A stretch of DNA of 64,000 nucleotides, from NCBI GenBank assembly GCA_024280395.1, contig JAJRQG010000096.1, positions 1 through 64,000 on the forward strand. The letters run 5' to 3'. This document shows, piece by piece, positions 52,226 to 61,751 of this stretch. The notes beneath the pieces are model-generated. The model searched no databases. It had not been told where the DNA came from and saw only the letters and a program-made list of their open reading frames with translations. This stretch comes from Gammaproteobacteria bacterium. GTDB lineage: Bacteria; Pseudomonadota; Gammaproteobacteria; Xanthomonadales; Marinicellaceae. The position numbers were made by a program, and so were the translations under genes. Numbering within the stretch: position 1 is the stretch's first letter; each line of letters starts with the position of its first letter.

Positions 52226-52612
52226 CTATATTTATAAAATTAATTAAGAAGATAGTCTCAGTGTTAAAGATTTTTAAAGAAAACATGGCCATAATACAAC
52301 TTAAATAGCCGAATCAGTTTCATAATATATTCGAAACTTTAATTTCCTTGATTTTTGTATTAGCGATTAGATTAAAATAATCAGTGTGATAAGGCAGTAT
52401 AATATTTTCAAAGTATCAAGACTTAGGTATGTAATTGCTTGATGGAGGAATGAGGCTAGTTAATTACATGATAAGGTCGGCATCGAGACATGTTTTTTGA
52501 AAAAATTTCAAAACCAGCTATTTCATCAATTTGTAACAGTTTACCAAGACTATTGGCAAGAAAAATCGGATAATCACAAGTTGAGTGTGTATATGACAGT
52601 GGGTGTTGTTTA

Positions 52613-54796
52613 ATGGAAATCAAAGTAAATTTTCTTGAAAATCTCAGGCTTGAAGCCAAGTTTGACGATTTTACGGTGGTGACGGATCAGCCAATTAGAT
52701 ATAAGGGAGATGGCTCTGCGCCGGGTCCATTTGATTATTTTTTGGCGTCTTCGGCTTTGTGTGCGGCGTATTTTGTACGGGTGTATTGCCTGTCTCGCAA
52801 GATACCAACAGAAAATATTCGCTTATCACAAAACAATATTGTTGACCCAGAAAACCGCTATAACCAAATTTTTCAAATCCAAGTGGAATTACCTGAGAGC
52901 ATTTCTGATAAAGATAGGCAAGGCATTTTGAGATCCATTGATCGTTGCACAGTTAAAAAAGTAGTACAAACGGGTCCAAAATTTAAAATCGAATCCGTTG
53001 ACAATTTAGATGAAGATGCACAAGCCTTACTTATGGGTCAATCAAATGGTAATTCTAATACTTTTATTTTGGGCAAAGATTTACCTTTGGAAAAGACCAT
53101 CGTCAATATGACGGAAATTCTGGCTAATTTGGGCGTGAAAATTGAGATTGCTTCGTGGCGAAATATCGTTCCCAATGTTTGGTCTTTGCATATTCGTGAT
53201 GCGGCATCGCCGATGTGTTTTACCAATGGAAAGGGCAGCAGCAAAGAGAGTGCTTTGTGTTCGGCCTTAGGTGAATTTATCGAGCGTCTTAATTGCAATT
53301 TCTTCTACAATGACCAATATTTTGGACAAGAGATTGCCAACAGTGAGTTTGTTCATTATCCCAATGAGAAGTGGTTTAAATTAGAAGCAGACGATGCCTT
53401 GCCTGCTGTACTATTGGATGACTATTGTTTGAAAATATACAATCCAGATGGCGAATTACGCGGTTCTCATTTAATTGATACCAATTCCGGAAACAAAGAG
53501 CGTGGCATTTGCTCGATTCCTTATGTACGCCAATCTGATGGAAAAACGGTTTATTTTCCTTCAAATTTGATTGAAAATTTATTTCTTAGCAATGGCATGA
53601 GTGCGGGCAATAATTTAGCTGAGGCACAAGTTCAGTGTTTATCAGAAATTTTTGAACGGGCAGTTAAAAAACAGATCATTGAAGAAGAAATTGCTTTACC
53701 TGATGTGCCGCAACACGTTTTAGAGAAGTATCCAACAATATTGGCAGGCATAGACGCTCTAGAAAAGCAAGGTTTTCCTGTGGTGATAAAAGATGCATCA
53801 TTGAGTGGTCAGTTTCCTGTGATGTGTGTCACTCTGATGAACCCAAAAACTGGTGGAGTCTTTGCTTCATTTGGTGCGCACCCCAGTTTTAAAGTGGCGT
53901 TAGAACGCAGTTTAACCGAGTTATTGCAAGGCCGCAGTTTTGAAGGGTTGAATGATGTGCCAAAGCCAACATTCAATAGCATGGCTGTAACTGAACCTGA
54001 AAATTTCGTTGAGCATTTTATTGATTCAACAGGTATAATTTCCTGGCGTTTCTTTAGCGCAAAGCATGATTATGAATTCTGTGATTGGGATTTCTCTGGC
54101 AGCAATCAACAAGAAAGTGATGGCTTATTTGCTATTCTAAAAAAAATGGGAAAAGAGGTTTACATAGCAGAATTCAATGAATTGGGTGCATCGGCTTGCC
54201 GAATATTGGTGCCTGATTATTCAGAAGTATATTTGGTAGAAGATTTAATCTGGAATAATACCAATATGGCTTTGGATTATCGTGAAGATATTTTGAATGT
54301 TCACAGTTTGAGTAATGTTGCTTTGTTAAATTTGTTAGAACGCTTAGAAGACAGTCAACTTGATAACTACATGGACATTGCGACATTAATTGGCATTGTA
54401 TTTGATGAAAATACGGTTTGGGGACAATTGACTATTCTTGAGTTGAAAACATTAATCTGCCTTGCCCTACAAAGCCATGAAGAAGCCATGGATTTGGTTG
54501 AAGAGTTTTTGCAGTACAATGACAACACGGTTGAACGTGGGTTATTTTATCAAGCAGTGCATGCAGTACTCGTGATCACCTTGGATGAAGATCTACAACT
54601 TGATGATTATATCGCCAATTTTAATCGCATGTTTGGTAAAGATACCATAAACAATGTGGTGGGTTCTGTGGCTGGTGAAATAAGATTCTTTGGCTTATTT
54701 AGAACCAGCATGAATCTTGAAGGTTTAGATAAACATTTGAGATTGATAGAAAGTTATAAAAAACTGCACCATGTCCGAAAAAGTACCCTTTCATAA
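52613..54796 (+). CDS. OsmC domain fused to YcaO domain
   Basis: OsmC-like N-terminus (GDGSAPGPFDYFLASSALCAAYFVR), YcaO core (GKGSSKESALCSALGEFIERL). Confidence 0.9.
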   Translation: MEIKVNFLENLRLEAKFDDFTVVTDQPIRYKGDGSAPGPFDYFLASSALCAAYFVRVYCLSRKIPTENIRLSQNNIVDPENRYNQIFQIQVELPESISDKDRQGILRSIDRCTVKKVVQTGPKFKIESVDNLDEDAQALLMGQSNGNSNTFILGKDLPLEKTIVNMTEILANLGVKIEIASWRNIVPNVWSLHIRDAASPMCFTNGKGSSKESALCSALGEFIERLNCNFFYNDQYFGQEIANSEFVHYPNEKWFKLEADDALPAVLLDDYCLKIYNPDGELRGSHLIDTNSGNKERGICSIPYVRQSDGKTVYFPSNLIENLFLSNGMSAGNNLAEAQVQCLSEIFERAVKKQIIEEEIALPDVPQHVLEKYPTILAGIDALEKQGFPVVIKDASLSGQFPVMCVTLMNPKTGGVFASFGAHPSFKVALERSLTELLQGRSFEGLNDVPKPTFNSMAVTEPENFVEHFIDSTGIISWRFFSAKHDYEFCDWDFSGSNQQESDGLFAILKKMGKEVYIAEFNELGASACRILVPDYSEVYLVEDLIWNNTNMALDYREDILNVHSLSNVALLNLLERLEDSQLDNYMDIATLIGIVFDENTVWGQLTILELKTLICLALQSHEEAMDLVEEFLQYNDNTVERGLFYQAVHAVLVITLDEDLQLDDYIANFNRMFGKDTINNVVGSVAGEIRFFGLFRTSMNLEGLDKHLRLIESYKKLHHVRKSTLS

Positions 54797-54853
54797 GAAG
54801 TTATGAGTGACAATAGAATAAATCAAGGTTAATTAAACCTGAGTGAGGATTAG

Positions 54854-55234
54854 TTGAAAGAATGTACCCAATGTGGAAAATGTTGTATCAATTATAGTGA
54901 TGGTGGTTTGACTGCTTCACAAGATGATTTGGATTTTTGGGAAGCCCATCGTCCGCATATTTATCAATATGTCAACAAGGATGAGTTGTGGTTTGATCCA
55001 AAAACAAGTAAGCGATTAAAGCTTTGTCCTTTTTTGAAAAAAACTGAACATAACTTATATGCTTGTGATATCTACCATGATCGACCTGAAGATTGTCGAT
55101 TTTACCCTGTGACTATTGAACAAATGATTAAAGATGAATGTGAAATGTTAGAGCCACGAGACTTAAAAAATAGCAAACAAGCTCAAATTAAACTAGACAT
55201 ATTGATGGAAGACAGCAGGCCGCCTTGTGTATAA
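54854..55234 (+). CDS. YkgJ-family Cys-cluster protein (TTG start)
   Basis: CTQCGKCC...CPFL...CDIYHDRPEDCRFYP. Confidence 0.88.
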   Translation: MKECTQCGKCCINYSDGGLTASQDDLDFWEAHRPHIYQYVNKDELWFDPKTSKRLKLCPFLKKTEHNLYACDIYHDRPEDCRFYPVTIEQMIKDECEMLEPRDLKNSKQAQIKLDILMEDSRPPCV

Positions 55235-55246
55235 GATGGATTGTCT

Positions 55247-56434
55247 ATGAAAAACCTTTCAAAACAACAATCCCGAAAATTAATTGTTCTGTGCAATGAT
55301 TTCCATCACAGTAAAAAGCCCAAATCTATTGATGCGACCATTGAGAGTTTTAATACCTTAGGCTATGTGCAAATTGACACCATTTCGGTGGTCAATCGAG
55401 CGCATTTACATGTGTTGTGGTCACGAAATCACCATTTCAACCAATCACATTTAGAAACGTTGTTTGAAAATAAAAATATTTTTGAATATTGGTCACATGC
55501 CGCAGCGATGTTGCCGATGAAAGACCATAAATATTCTTTGTTTCGAAAGCAGCAAATCGCCAATGGAGACAGGCATTGGCACAAACGTACTGCTGAAATG
55601 ATTGAGATGATGGCACATGTCAAAGCCACAATCAGCAGCCAAGGGCCGAAAAAATCCAGCGATTTTAAATACAAACGAGAGTCTAAAAGTCAATGGTGGG
55701 ATTGGAAACCAGCAAAATTGGCCTTGGAACAATTGTTTATGGAAGGCGATTTGATGGTGCTAAAACGTCAAGGCTTTCAAAAAGTGTACGACTTAACCGA
55801 AAATATTATATCCAAAGAGGTAAATGATTCAGCACCAACGACTGAAGAGTTTTGTAGGCATTTAATCAAACGTTACTTATTTGCCCAAGGGATAGGTACA
55901 GCAGAAAATATTGCCTATTTGCGCAAAGGTCTTAAGCCGATTGTACAAAATAATTTGTTAGAAATGTTTGGTGAGGGACTACTGGAAAAAGTTTGTGTCA
56001 ACAATCAAGAATACTTTGCTTTACCTGAACGATTAGCCTTGTTGGATAATCGGCTTCAAACAAAGTTACATATTCTTTCGCCATTTGACAATATGGTCAT
56101 TCAGAGGAAAAGGCTGAAGGAGTTGTTTGATTATGATTATCAAATCGAATGTTACGTGCCTGCGGCTAAAAGACGGTTTGGTTACTTTTGTTTGCCACTA
56201 TTATATGGTGATAAGCTTGTCGGCAGAATTGACTGTAAAGCCCATCGCAAAGAACGGGTGTTAAAAGTCAACGCGTTATTTCAAGAAAATGACATTAAAA
56301 ACAAAGATAAATACCAAGCCAATTTGCAACAAGCCTTGATTGAATTTGCTGCTTTTAATCAATGTGATGAAGTGGTTTTCAAATCAAAATCAAAAGCCAT
56401 TAATCACGAAGGGCACGGAGTGCATGAAGGTTAA
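55247..56434 (+). CDS. Winged-helix protein, YcaQ/AlkZ-like DNA glycosylase family
   Basis: GYVQIDTISVVNRAHLHVLWSR, WSHAAAMLPM, LSPFDNMVIQRKR; C-terminal tail is repeat-derived. Confidence 0.88.
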   Translation: MKNLSKQQSRKLIVLCNDFHHSKKPKSIDATIESFNTLGYVQIDTISVVNRAHLHVLWSRNHHFNQSHLETLFENKNIFEYWSHAAAMLPMKDHKYSLFRKQQIANGDRHWHKRTAEMIEMMAHVKATISSQGPKKSSDFKYKRESKSQWWDWKPAKLALEQLFMEGDLMVLKRQGFQKVYDLTENIISKEVNDSAPTTEEFCRHLIKRYLFAQGIGTAENIAYLRKGLKPIVQNNLLEMFGEGLLEKVCVNNQEYFALPERLALLDNRLQTKLHILSPFDNMVIQRKRLKELFDYDYQIECYVPAAKRRFGYFCLPLLYGDKLVGRIDCKAHRKERVLKVNALFQENDIKNKDKYQANLQQALIEFAAFNQCDEVVFKSKSKAINHEGHGVHEG

Positions 56435-56780
56435 AGATCAAAAGCTATTATCGCACAGCGGCACGGCGAACACAGCGAAAGATCAAAAGCATAATGTAAA
56501 GCTCGCAAAAATACTCATATTGGGACCGGTGCTTTAGCTCCGCTATTTATTGAAAATAAATACCTGAAAAACGACAAGTAAAAGATCAAGATCAAAGGAT
56601 ATTATCGCACGGTGGCGCAGCGAACACAGCGAAAGATCAAAAGCATAATGCAAAGGGCGCAAAAAACTCATATCGGGACAGGTGCTTTAGCTCCGCTATT
56701 TATTGAAAAATAGATACCTGAAAAACTACAAAGAAAAGATCAAAAACGAAACTCGCACAACGACATGGTGAAAATCAAAA
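56390..56780 (+). repeat. Repeat cluster: HEG-type repeat plus two ~153-bp tandem units
   Basis: Unit ...cgaacacagcgaaagatcaaaagcataatg...tcatat(t/c)gggac(c/a)ggtgctttagctccgctatttattgaaaa...acctgaaaaac at 56467-56572 and 56621-56727. Confidence 0.85.
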
Positions 56781-56815
56781 GAACAATCTAGAAAACACCA
56801 ATTTTAGATCAAGCA

Positions 56816-58072
56816 CTATTTAGGCTCATCCTTAAGTTCGTCAAACTTTGCTTTCATTGTGGGATTGCCATGAGTCAACTTCTTAATGGTTAAATCATCG
56901 GCTTTTTTGTTGGCCAGTCTTAAATTGTTTTCAGAAGAAAGAAGAGCATCTTTGGTTTTTTGTAGGTGAGAAATGGTTTTATCAATTTCATCAATAGCGG
57001 TTTTAAATTTTCGGCTGGCTAGATCATAATTATAAGCAAATCCTTCTTTAAATGTGTTTATTTTTTCTTCAAAATGGGTGATGTCCACATTTTGATTGCG
57101 CATCAAACTTAACTCCGCTTTGTACTCCATTGAATTCATCGCTGCATTTCTCAACAAGGAAATAATCGGTATAAAAAACTGTGGGCGCACCACGTACATT
57201 TTTGGGTATTTGTGAGAAACATCAACAATGCCTTGGTTGTAAAACTCGTTGTCATTTTCCAAAAGAGAAACCAAAACAGCGTATTCGCAGTTCTTTTGGG
57301 TGCGGTCTTTGTCTAGCTGTTTAAAAAAATCTTCGTTTTTCTTCTTGGTCGCTGTTTCATCGCCTTCGTTCTTCATTTCAAACATAATAGAAATGATTTC
57401 ATTGTCTGCAACATCGGATTCCTTAAAAATATAATCGCCCTTAGTGCCTGATCTGACATCGTTGTCCTTCTCAAAGTAAGCTTTTGGAAAAGCAGTGGAG
57501 CGTAATTTATTGAATTCAATTTCACAATGCTGTTCTAGCGTTTCACCCACCATCTTGGTTGAAAGCTTTTGCTTCATGTCTTTGTAAAAGGCTATTGCTT
57601 CGTCTTTAGTCTTGAGCTCTGACGTGAATTTTTCATTCAGTGAATTTACTAACAGTTGTTTTTCAGTTTCTTTGTTCTTTAACTCGTTTTCTAGACTATC
57701 TTTTTGCTTTTCAATTAATTTTACCGCTTCAGAAACTTCAAGCTTTGTATTCAAGTCAGCATTCTGAATTTGAGATTTCATTTCTGCAATTTTGGTTTCT
57801 TTTTTTGCTAACTGTTCTGCAAGGTGCAGTTCATTCTTCGCCTGTAAATCACTTATTTCTTTGTCCTTATCCGACAACTCTAGTTGAATTGAGTTTTTAA
57901 GGTTTGCTTCAGCGAGTTTTACTGCATTGAGCTTTTCTTGTTCGGCCAGATTTAACCGTGCCTGTAACTCTTCCTCAAATTGATGATCCCTAACTTGCTT
58001 GACAATATCCGCAAATCCAGCAGCATCGAGTTCGAATGTCTTTTGGCAATGTGGGCAGATTATTTCATTCAT
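56816..58072 (-). CDS. DUF2130 protein: zinc-finger-like N-terminus, coiled coil, possible PD-(D/E)XK-like C-terminal domain
   Basis: [10 protein letters not shown] start; long coiled coil; GTKGDYIF...[10 protein letters not shown]. Confidence 0.85.
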   Translation of the reverse strand: MNEIICPHCQKTFELDAAGFADIVKQVRDHQFEEELQARLNLAEQEKLNAVKLAEANLKNSIQLELSDKDKEISDLQAKNELHLAEQLAKKETKIAEMKSQIQNADLNTKLEVSEAVKLIEKQKDSLENELKNKETEKQLLVNSLNEKFTSELKTKDEAIAFYKDMKQKLSTKMVGETLEQHCEIEFNKLRSTAFPKAYFEKDNDVRSGTKGDYIFKESDVADNEIISIMFEMKNEGDETATKKKNEDFFKQLDKDRTQKNCEYAVLVSLLENDNEFYNQGIVDVSHKYPKMYVVRPQFFIPIISLLRNAAMNSMEYKAELSLMRNQNVDITHFEEKINTFKEGFAYNYDLASRKFKTAIDEIDKTISHLQKTKDALLSSENNLRLANKKADDLTIKKLTHGNPTMKAKFDELKDEPK

Positions 58073-58159
58073 GTGTTTTTCTCTTTATTAATGCAATATT
58101 CTTAGTATCAGGACGCTCGCCTAATTATTTCTTTTATATAAACTGACTAAAAGAAAATT

Positions 58160-60178
58160 TTATATATAGGTTGGGTTGAACAATAAACCTTTATTTTGTT
58201 TTACTTCAGCCTCAATTTCCTTGATAGTTAACTCAGATAGTTCTTCAAGTCTTTTACCAACTACAAGATAAGGCTTTTTCATATCGACTTTCATTAATCC
58301 AGATTTTATCTCTTCTATTCTATCAATTAATTCCTTAATTTTTGAATTTGACTCTGAAAGTTTTTTTTGAATTTCTATTCTATCAATTGCTTGTGTCATG
58401 TCAGATAAATTTAAATATTCACTTAATTCAATTAACTCTTTTTTTAATTTTATATTTGAAAATTTATTATTTGAAATGTAATTATTTATTTGTTTGAGCT
58501 TGACTTCAATTTTCTTAAAGTATGACCTTTGTACTTTTAAAGGTTCTAATTTTCTTAAGTTATCATAGAAATATATATTCCTAGATTCTAAAATATTAAA
58601 AAAGAAATGTTCTCGAATAATAGATTTATTTAATGAAGAAATCCAATTTTTATAAACAGCTTCGTAAACTAAAAGCCACTCTTTATTATTTAGATTTTCA
58701 GTTGTAATTAGCTCTATTACTGAAGAAAAATCAAAGGATTTGATTTTGTTATTTTGTTGATATAAATCAAGTCCAACTATAATGCTAGTTATACTTTTGC
58801 TGTGAAAAATCATTTCATAAATTTTCTTAGTTGGCTGAATTTTGAATTCATTTAGTATCCAAAGCGACCAAGTCAATTCAAAATCATGTTGGTTTTCATG
58901 ATTACGCTTTATGATCTCATAACAAAATTCTTTTAATCGTTTCTTTGAAACTAATTTTTCATATGTAATTAATAGTTTAGCTATCATGTGTAAACAACTT
59001 GTCTCTATTAAACCAAGCCTAAATAACAAGGATTCAAAATAATTCCAGTTCTCTTCTTCAATTCTCACGAAATTAAACTTATTTAATGCTAGTTTTAAAA
59101 CACTATCTTTTGGGTTCTCTTGTGCATACTTAAATGATATTGAGAAGTAATTCCATATATCATCTTTTTGGTCATGTTTAGATGGTCTAAAATAGAATGA
59201 TTTTATAGCTAGAGCCCAAGGTTTTTCTAATTCGCATTGCGTTCTAGAAATTTCAGTTTTTTCGTTATTTATTTTTAATTCAAAATTATTTAAGGTTTTC
59301 TTCAATTCTGATAGGCCGATTTGGGCATCTAGCTCTGAATTAAAATATAGAGCGTAGTCGTCATAATACCTATAGCCTAGAAAATCTATTTTTTTTGATT
59401 TCAATTTTTTTTCAAGGTCATTATCTAAATGACAAGCAATTATTTCAGCAATAATAAATGAAGTATCTGGGCCAATAGGTATTCCCATTGTTTGCTGATT
59501 TTGACACCACATTAATCTATTATCAATATCGTCTCCATAGATGCTACTAACTTTAAGCGCATCACCTCTATTTAAAGCACGATTTTTTTTGTATTTTTCC
59601 TTTCCTCCAAAGGTTACCCAAGGAACACAATGCGTGTAAATTGAAGGATAAAACTTTGCTATGTCAGTTTTTAATTGAACTGCATATTTAAAAGAGTTAA
59701 TAATTCCGGATTCTTTAAAGAAACGGAAATCATTATGTTTTACCGAACGTTTACCTTGTTCCAATTCAGTTTCTAATTGAGGTTTTGTTGTTGATAAGTT
59801 TGAATCATTAAATAGCTTGATGATTTCTGGGTAATTATCAATAATTGACTTTGATAATTTTCCTTGATGAATAGGATTTGGTATCTTTATTCCTTTTCTA
59901 GCAAGTCCATTTTTTGGTATATTGTATTGACTACAATCAGAAAAATTTAATCTGTTTTTGAAGACTTGTTTTATACGAACTCTTTCTTCAGCTTTTTCTG
60001 TATTAGATAGAGCTGTCATTGTATCCACAGTAGCTAGTAAAGTTTGTAAAAAATTATTTTCTGTTGAATTAGCTACATCTGATATATTTATATAATCATT
60101 TCCAAATAAGTCTGTGAAGAATGATGGTGGAAGCTCTTTAGGGAAATACCCTTTATTCAACAAATGTTCAATATTCAT
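58160..60178 (-). CDS. Reverse transcriptase (RNA-directed DNA polymerase), resembling UG/DRT-type defence RTs, with ~330-aa C-terminal extension
   Basis: LKTDIAKFYPSIYTH, GIPIGPDTSFIIAEI, FLGYRYYDDYALYF, LKINNEKTEI. Confidence 0.9.
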   Translation of the reverse strand: MNIEHLLNKGYFPKELPPSFFTDLFGNDYINISDVANSTENNFLQTLLATVDTMTALSNTEKAEERVRIKQVFKNRLNFSDCSQYNIPKNGLARKGIKIPNPIHQGKLSKSIIDNYPEIIKLFNDSNLSTTKPQLETELEQGKRSVKHNDFRFFKESGIINSFKYAVQLKTDIAKFYPSIYTHCVPWVTFGGKEKYKKNRALNRGDALKVSSIYGDDIDNRLMWCQNQQTMGIPIGPDTSFIIAEIIACHLDNDLEKKLKSKKIDFLGYRYYDDYALYFNSELDAQIGLSELKKTLNNFELKINNEKTEISRTQCELEKPWALAIKSFYFRPSKHDQKDDIWNYFSISFKYAQENPKDSVLKLALNKFNFVRIEEENWNYFESLLFRLGLIETSCLHMIAKLLITYEKLVSKKRLKEFCYEIIKRNHENQHDFELTWSLWILNEFKIQPTKKIYEMIFHSKSITSIIVGLDLYQQNNKIKSFDFSSVIELITTENLNNKEWLLVYEAVYKNWISSLNKSIIREHFFFNILESRNIYFYDNLRKLEPLKVQRSYFKKIEVKLKQINNYISNNKFSNIKLKKELIELSEYLNLSDMTQAIDRIEIQKKLSESNSKIKELIDRIEEIKSGLMKVDMKKPYLVVGKRLEELSELTIKEIEAEVKQNKGLLFNPTYI

Positions 60179-60417
60179 TATTTTTTAATACCGATAAAAT
60201 CGTAATATATAATTACATATATTACATTATACAAAGAACATATATGTCCTAATCAGTCCCTAACAAAGTCATTAAAATTATTGAAAATTAAAGTGGTTGG
60301 GATTAGTATTTTATTGTAGCACAGATTTTAAAACTTTTTCTACCGTGAAGCTTAACAGTGATGTTTCATAATAAAAACTCACTCTCTTGTGTAAGCTCTT
60401 ATAATTACTTAGTTTCC

Positions 60418-60602
60418 TTAAAAACCTGAATATTTTGAGATACTTGCAATATCAAAAATTAATTTTTCAAATGATTCTTTATTCCAAAACTTTGGATACA
60501 TATAACCATGCGCGACACTATTCCGATTATCACCTTCATCAGTTGGTTTGGAGAGAGAAAAATAACTTTTCATCTCTTCTAAAATTGTTACAGATTTAAG
60601 GG
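60418..60602 (-). pseudogene. Truncated C-terminal fragment of a protein with a HEPN-like RNSVAH motif
   Basis: Manual translation of minus strand from ATG at 60573: MKSYFSLSKPTDEGDNRNSVAHGYMYPKFWNKESFEKLIFDIASISKYSGF*; open upstream only to ~60602. Confidence 0.55.
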
Positions 60603-60835
60603 GTCAGTGCCCTTTTTGGCTCAAATGCTTTGTCAAGTTTATCCAATAACTCTAGGCCTCTTTTTTTATCGCCTTTTAAGGCAAGTGTTTTAAACCTAAT
60701 TTCACTGTCAAATTCTGCTAATGCTTGGGTTGAAAGTTCTTCCATGAGTTTGTTAACACTAATTTTTTTGTGTTTTGCCAGTGATTTTAATCTGTTGTGT
60801 TTGTCATCGGGTATTCTTATTGTAAGTGTTGACAT
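60596..60835 (-). CDS. Ribbon-helix-helix antitoxin-like protein
   Basis: MSTLTIRIPDDKHNRLKSLAKHKKISVNKLMEEL. Confidence 0.8.
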   Translation of the reverse strand: MSTLTIRIPDDKHNRLKSLAKHKKISVNKLMEELSTQALAEFDSEIRFKTLALKGDKKRGLELLDKLDKAFEPKRALTP

Positions 60836-60836
60836 T

Positions 60837-61262
60837 TTATTTACCTCTTAATATTATTTCTGGTGTGACTATTTGTAATTCAGGAAAACTAATTTCTGAA
60901 TTATTAAAGTCTCTAGTGTTGTTGGTTATTATCATTGTAGCGTTGCCTGCAATCGCTAATTCAATCACAAAATTGTCACTTTCATCAATTAAATTTGGTC
61001 GCCAAAGGTAATGTATTGAGACCCATCGAGAGATGCTATAAAAGGCATTAAGTAAGTCCTGAATTTCATCTTTTGTCAAGGGGCATAAGTCAATAATGTT
61101 TTGCCTCATGCTCACGTCTTGATATTCTGAGTACAACGCATTGCTAATAACAGGCTGTAAATGACCTTTTAGACATCTTCTTATCACTTCTCGACTTGGA
61201 CCTTTTTTACCTATTAAAGCACTGATTATAACGCTTGTATCTATTACAACAATATTGTTCAT
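60837..61262 (-). CDS. PIN-domain toxin-like protein
   Basis: VVIDTSVIISALIG, DESDNFVIELA, ITNNTRDF; 1 nt from the antitoxin ORF. Confidence 0.88.
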   Translation of the reverse strand: MNNIVVIDTSVIISALIGKKGPSREVIRRCLKGHLQPVISNALYSEYQDVSMRQNIIDLCPLTKDEIQDLLNAFYSISRWVSIHYLWRPNLIDESDNFVIELAIAGNATMIITNNTRDFNNSEISFPELQIVTPEIILRGK

Positions 61263-61440
61263 AAATAAATGATAGCATATATGATGCCAAAATATCAAAC
61301 GTTTTTTAATCAGAAGGATTAATCAGCACAATCAGCGGGTTCAGAGTCGCTGATTTTCTGACACAATTAGAAATCAATAGGGAGCAACAAAACTATGGCA
61401 TTTAATAGTTAAATTCTTTGTAATTTTTCACATGTGGTTT

Positions 61441-61690
61441 TTCAGATATTTATTTTCAATAAATAGCGGAGTTAATGCACCGGTCCCGATACGGGGTATT
61501 TGTAAGCTTTGCATTATGCTTTTGATCTTTCACTTGTAGTTTGTCAGATATTTATTTTCAATAAATAGCGGAGCTAAAGCACCGGTTCCGATATGAATTT
61601 TTTGTGAGTTTTGAGTTGCGCTTTTGATCTTTACCTTCGTGTTCTTCATGTCCTTCATGGTAAATAGCTTTTGATCTTTGCGTTATGCTT
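61441..61690 (-). repeat. Inverted copies of the 56.4-kb repeat cluster: two units then HEG-type repeat
   Basis: tcagatatttattttcaataaatagcggag(t/c)taa(t/a)gcaccggt(c/t)ccgatac at ~61442-61495 and ~61544-61595; ccttcgtgttcttcatgtccttcatggtaaatagcttttgatc at ~61630-61680. Confidence 0.85.
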
Positions 61691-61751
61691 TTGTTTTGTT
61701 TAAACTGATGTTCTTTAGCTTTACGTTGCGTTCTGGCATACCGAGAAAAAT

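Noticed and set aside
56340-56537. 65-aa plus-strand ORF
   Set aside because: Overlaps the ycaQ-like 3' end and the repeat; composition derives from the repeat
60179-60417. Possible retron-type ncRNA upstream of the RT
   Set aside because: AT-rich, with no clear msr/msd-like long inverted repeat; RT motifs do not point to a retron. Folding and RNA-seq would be needed
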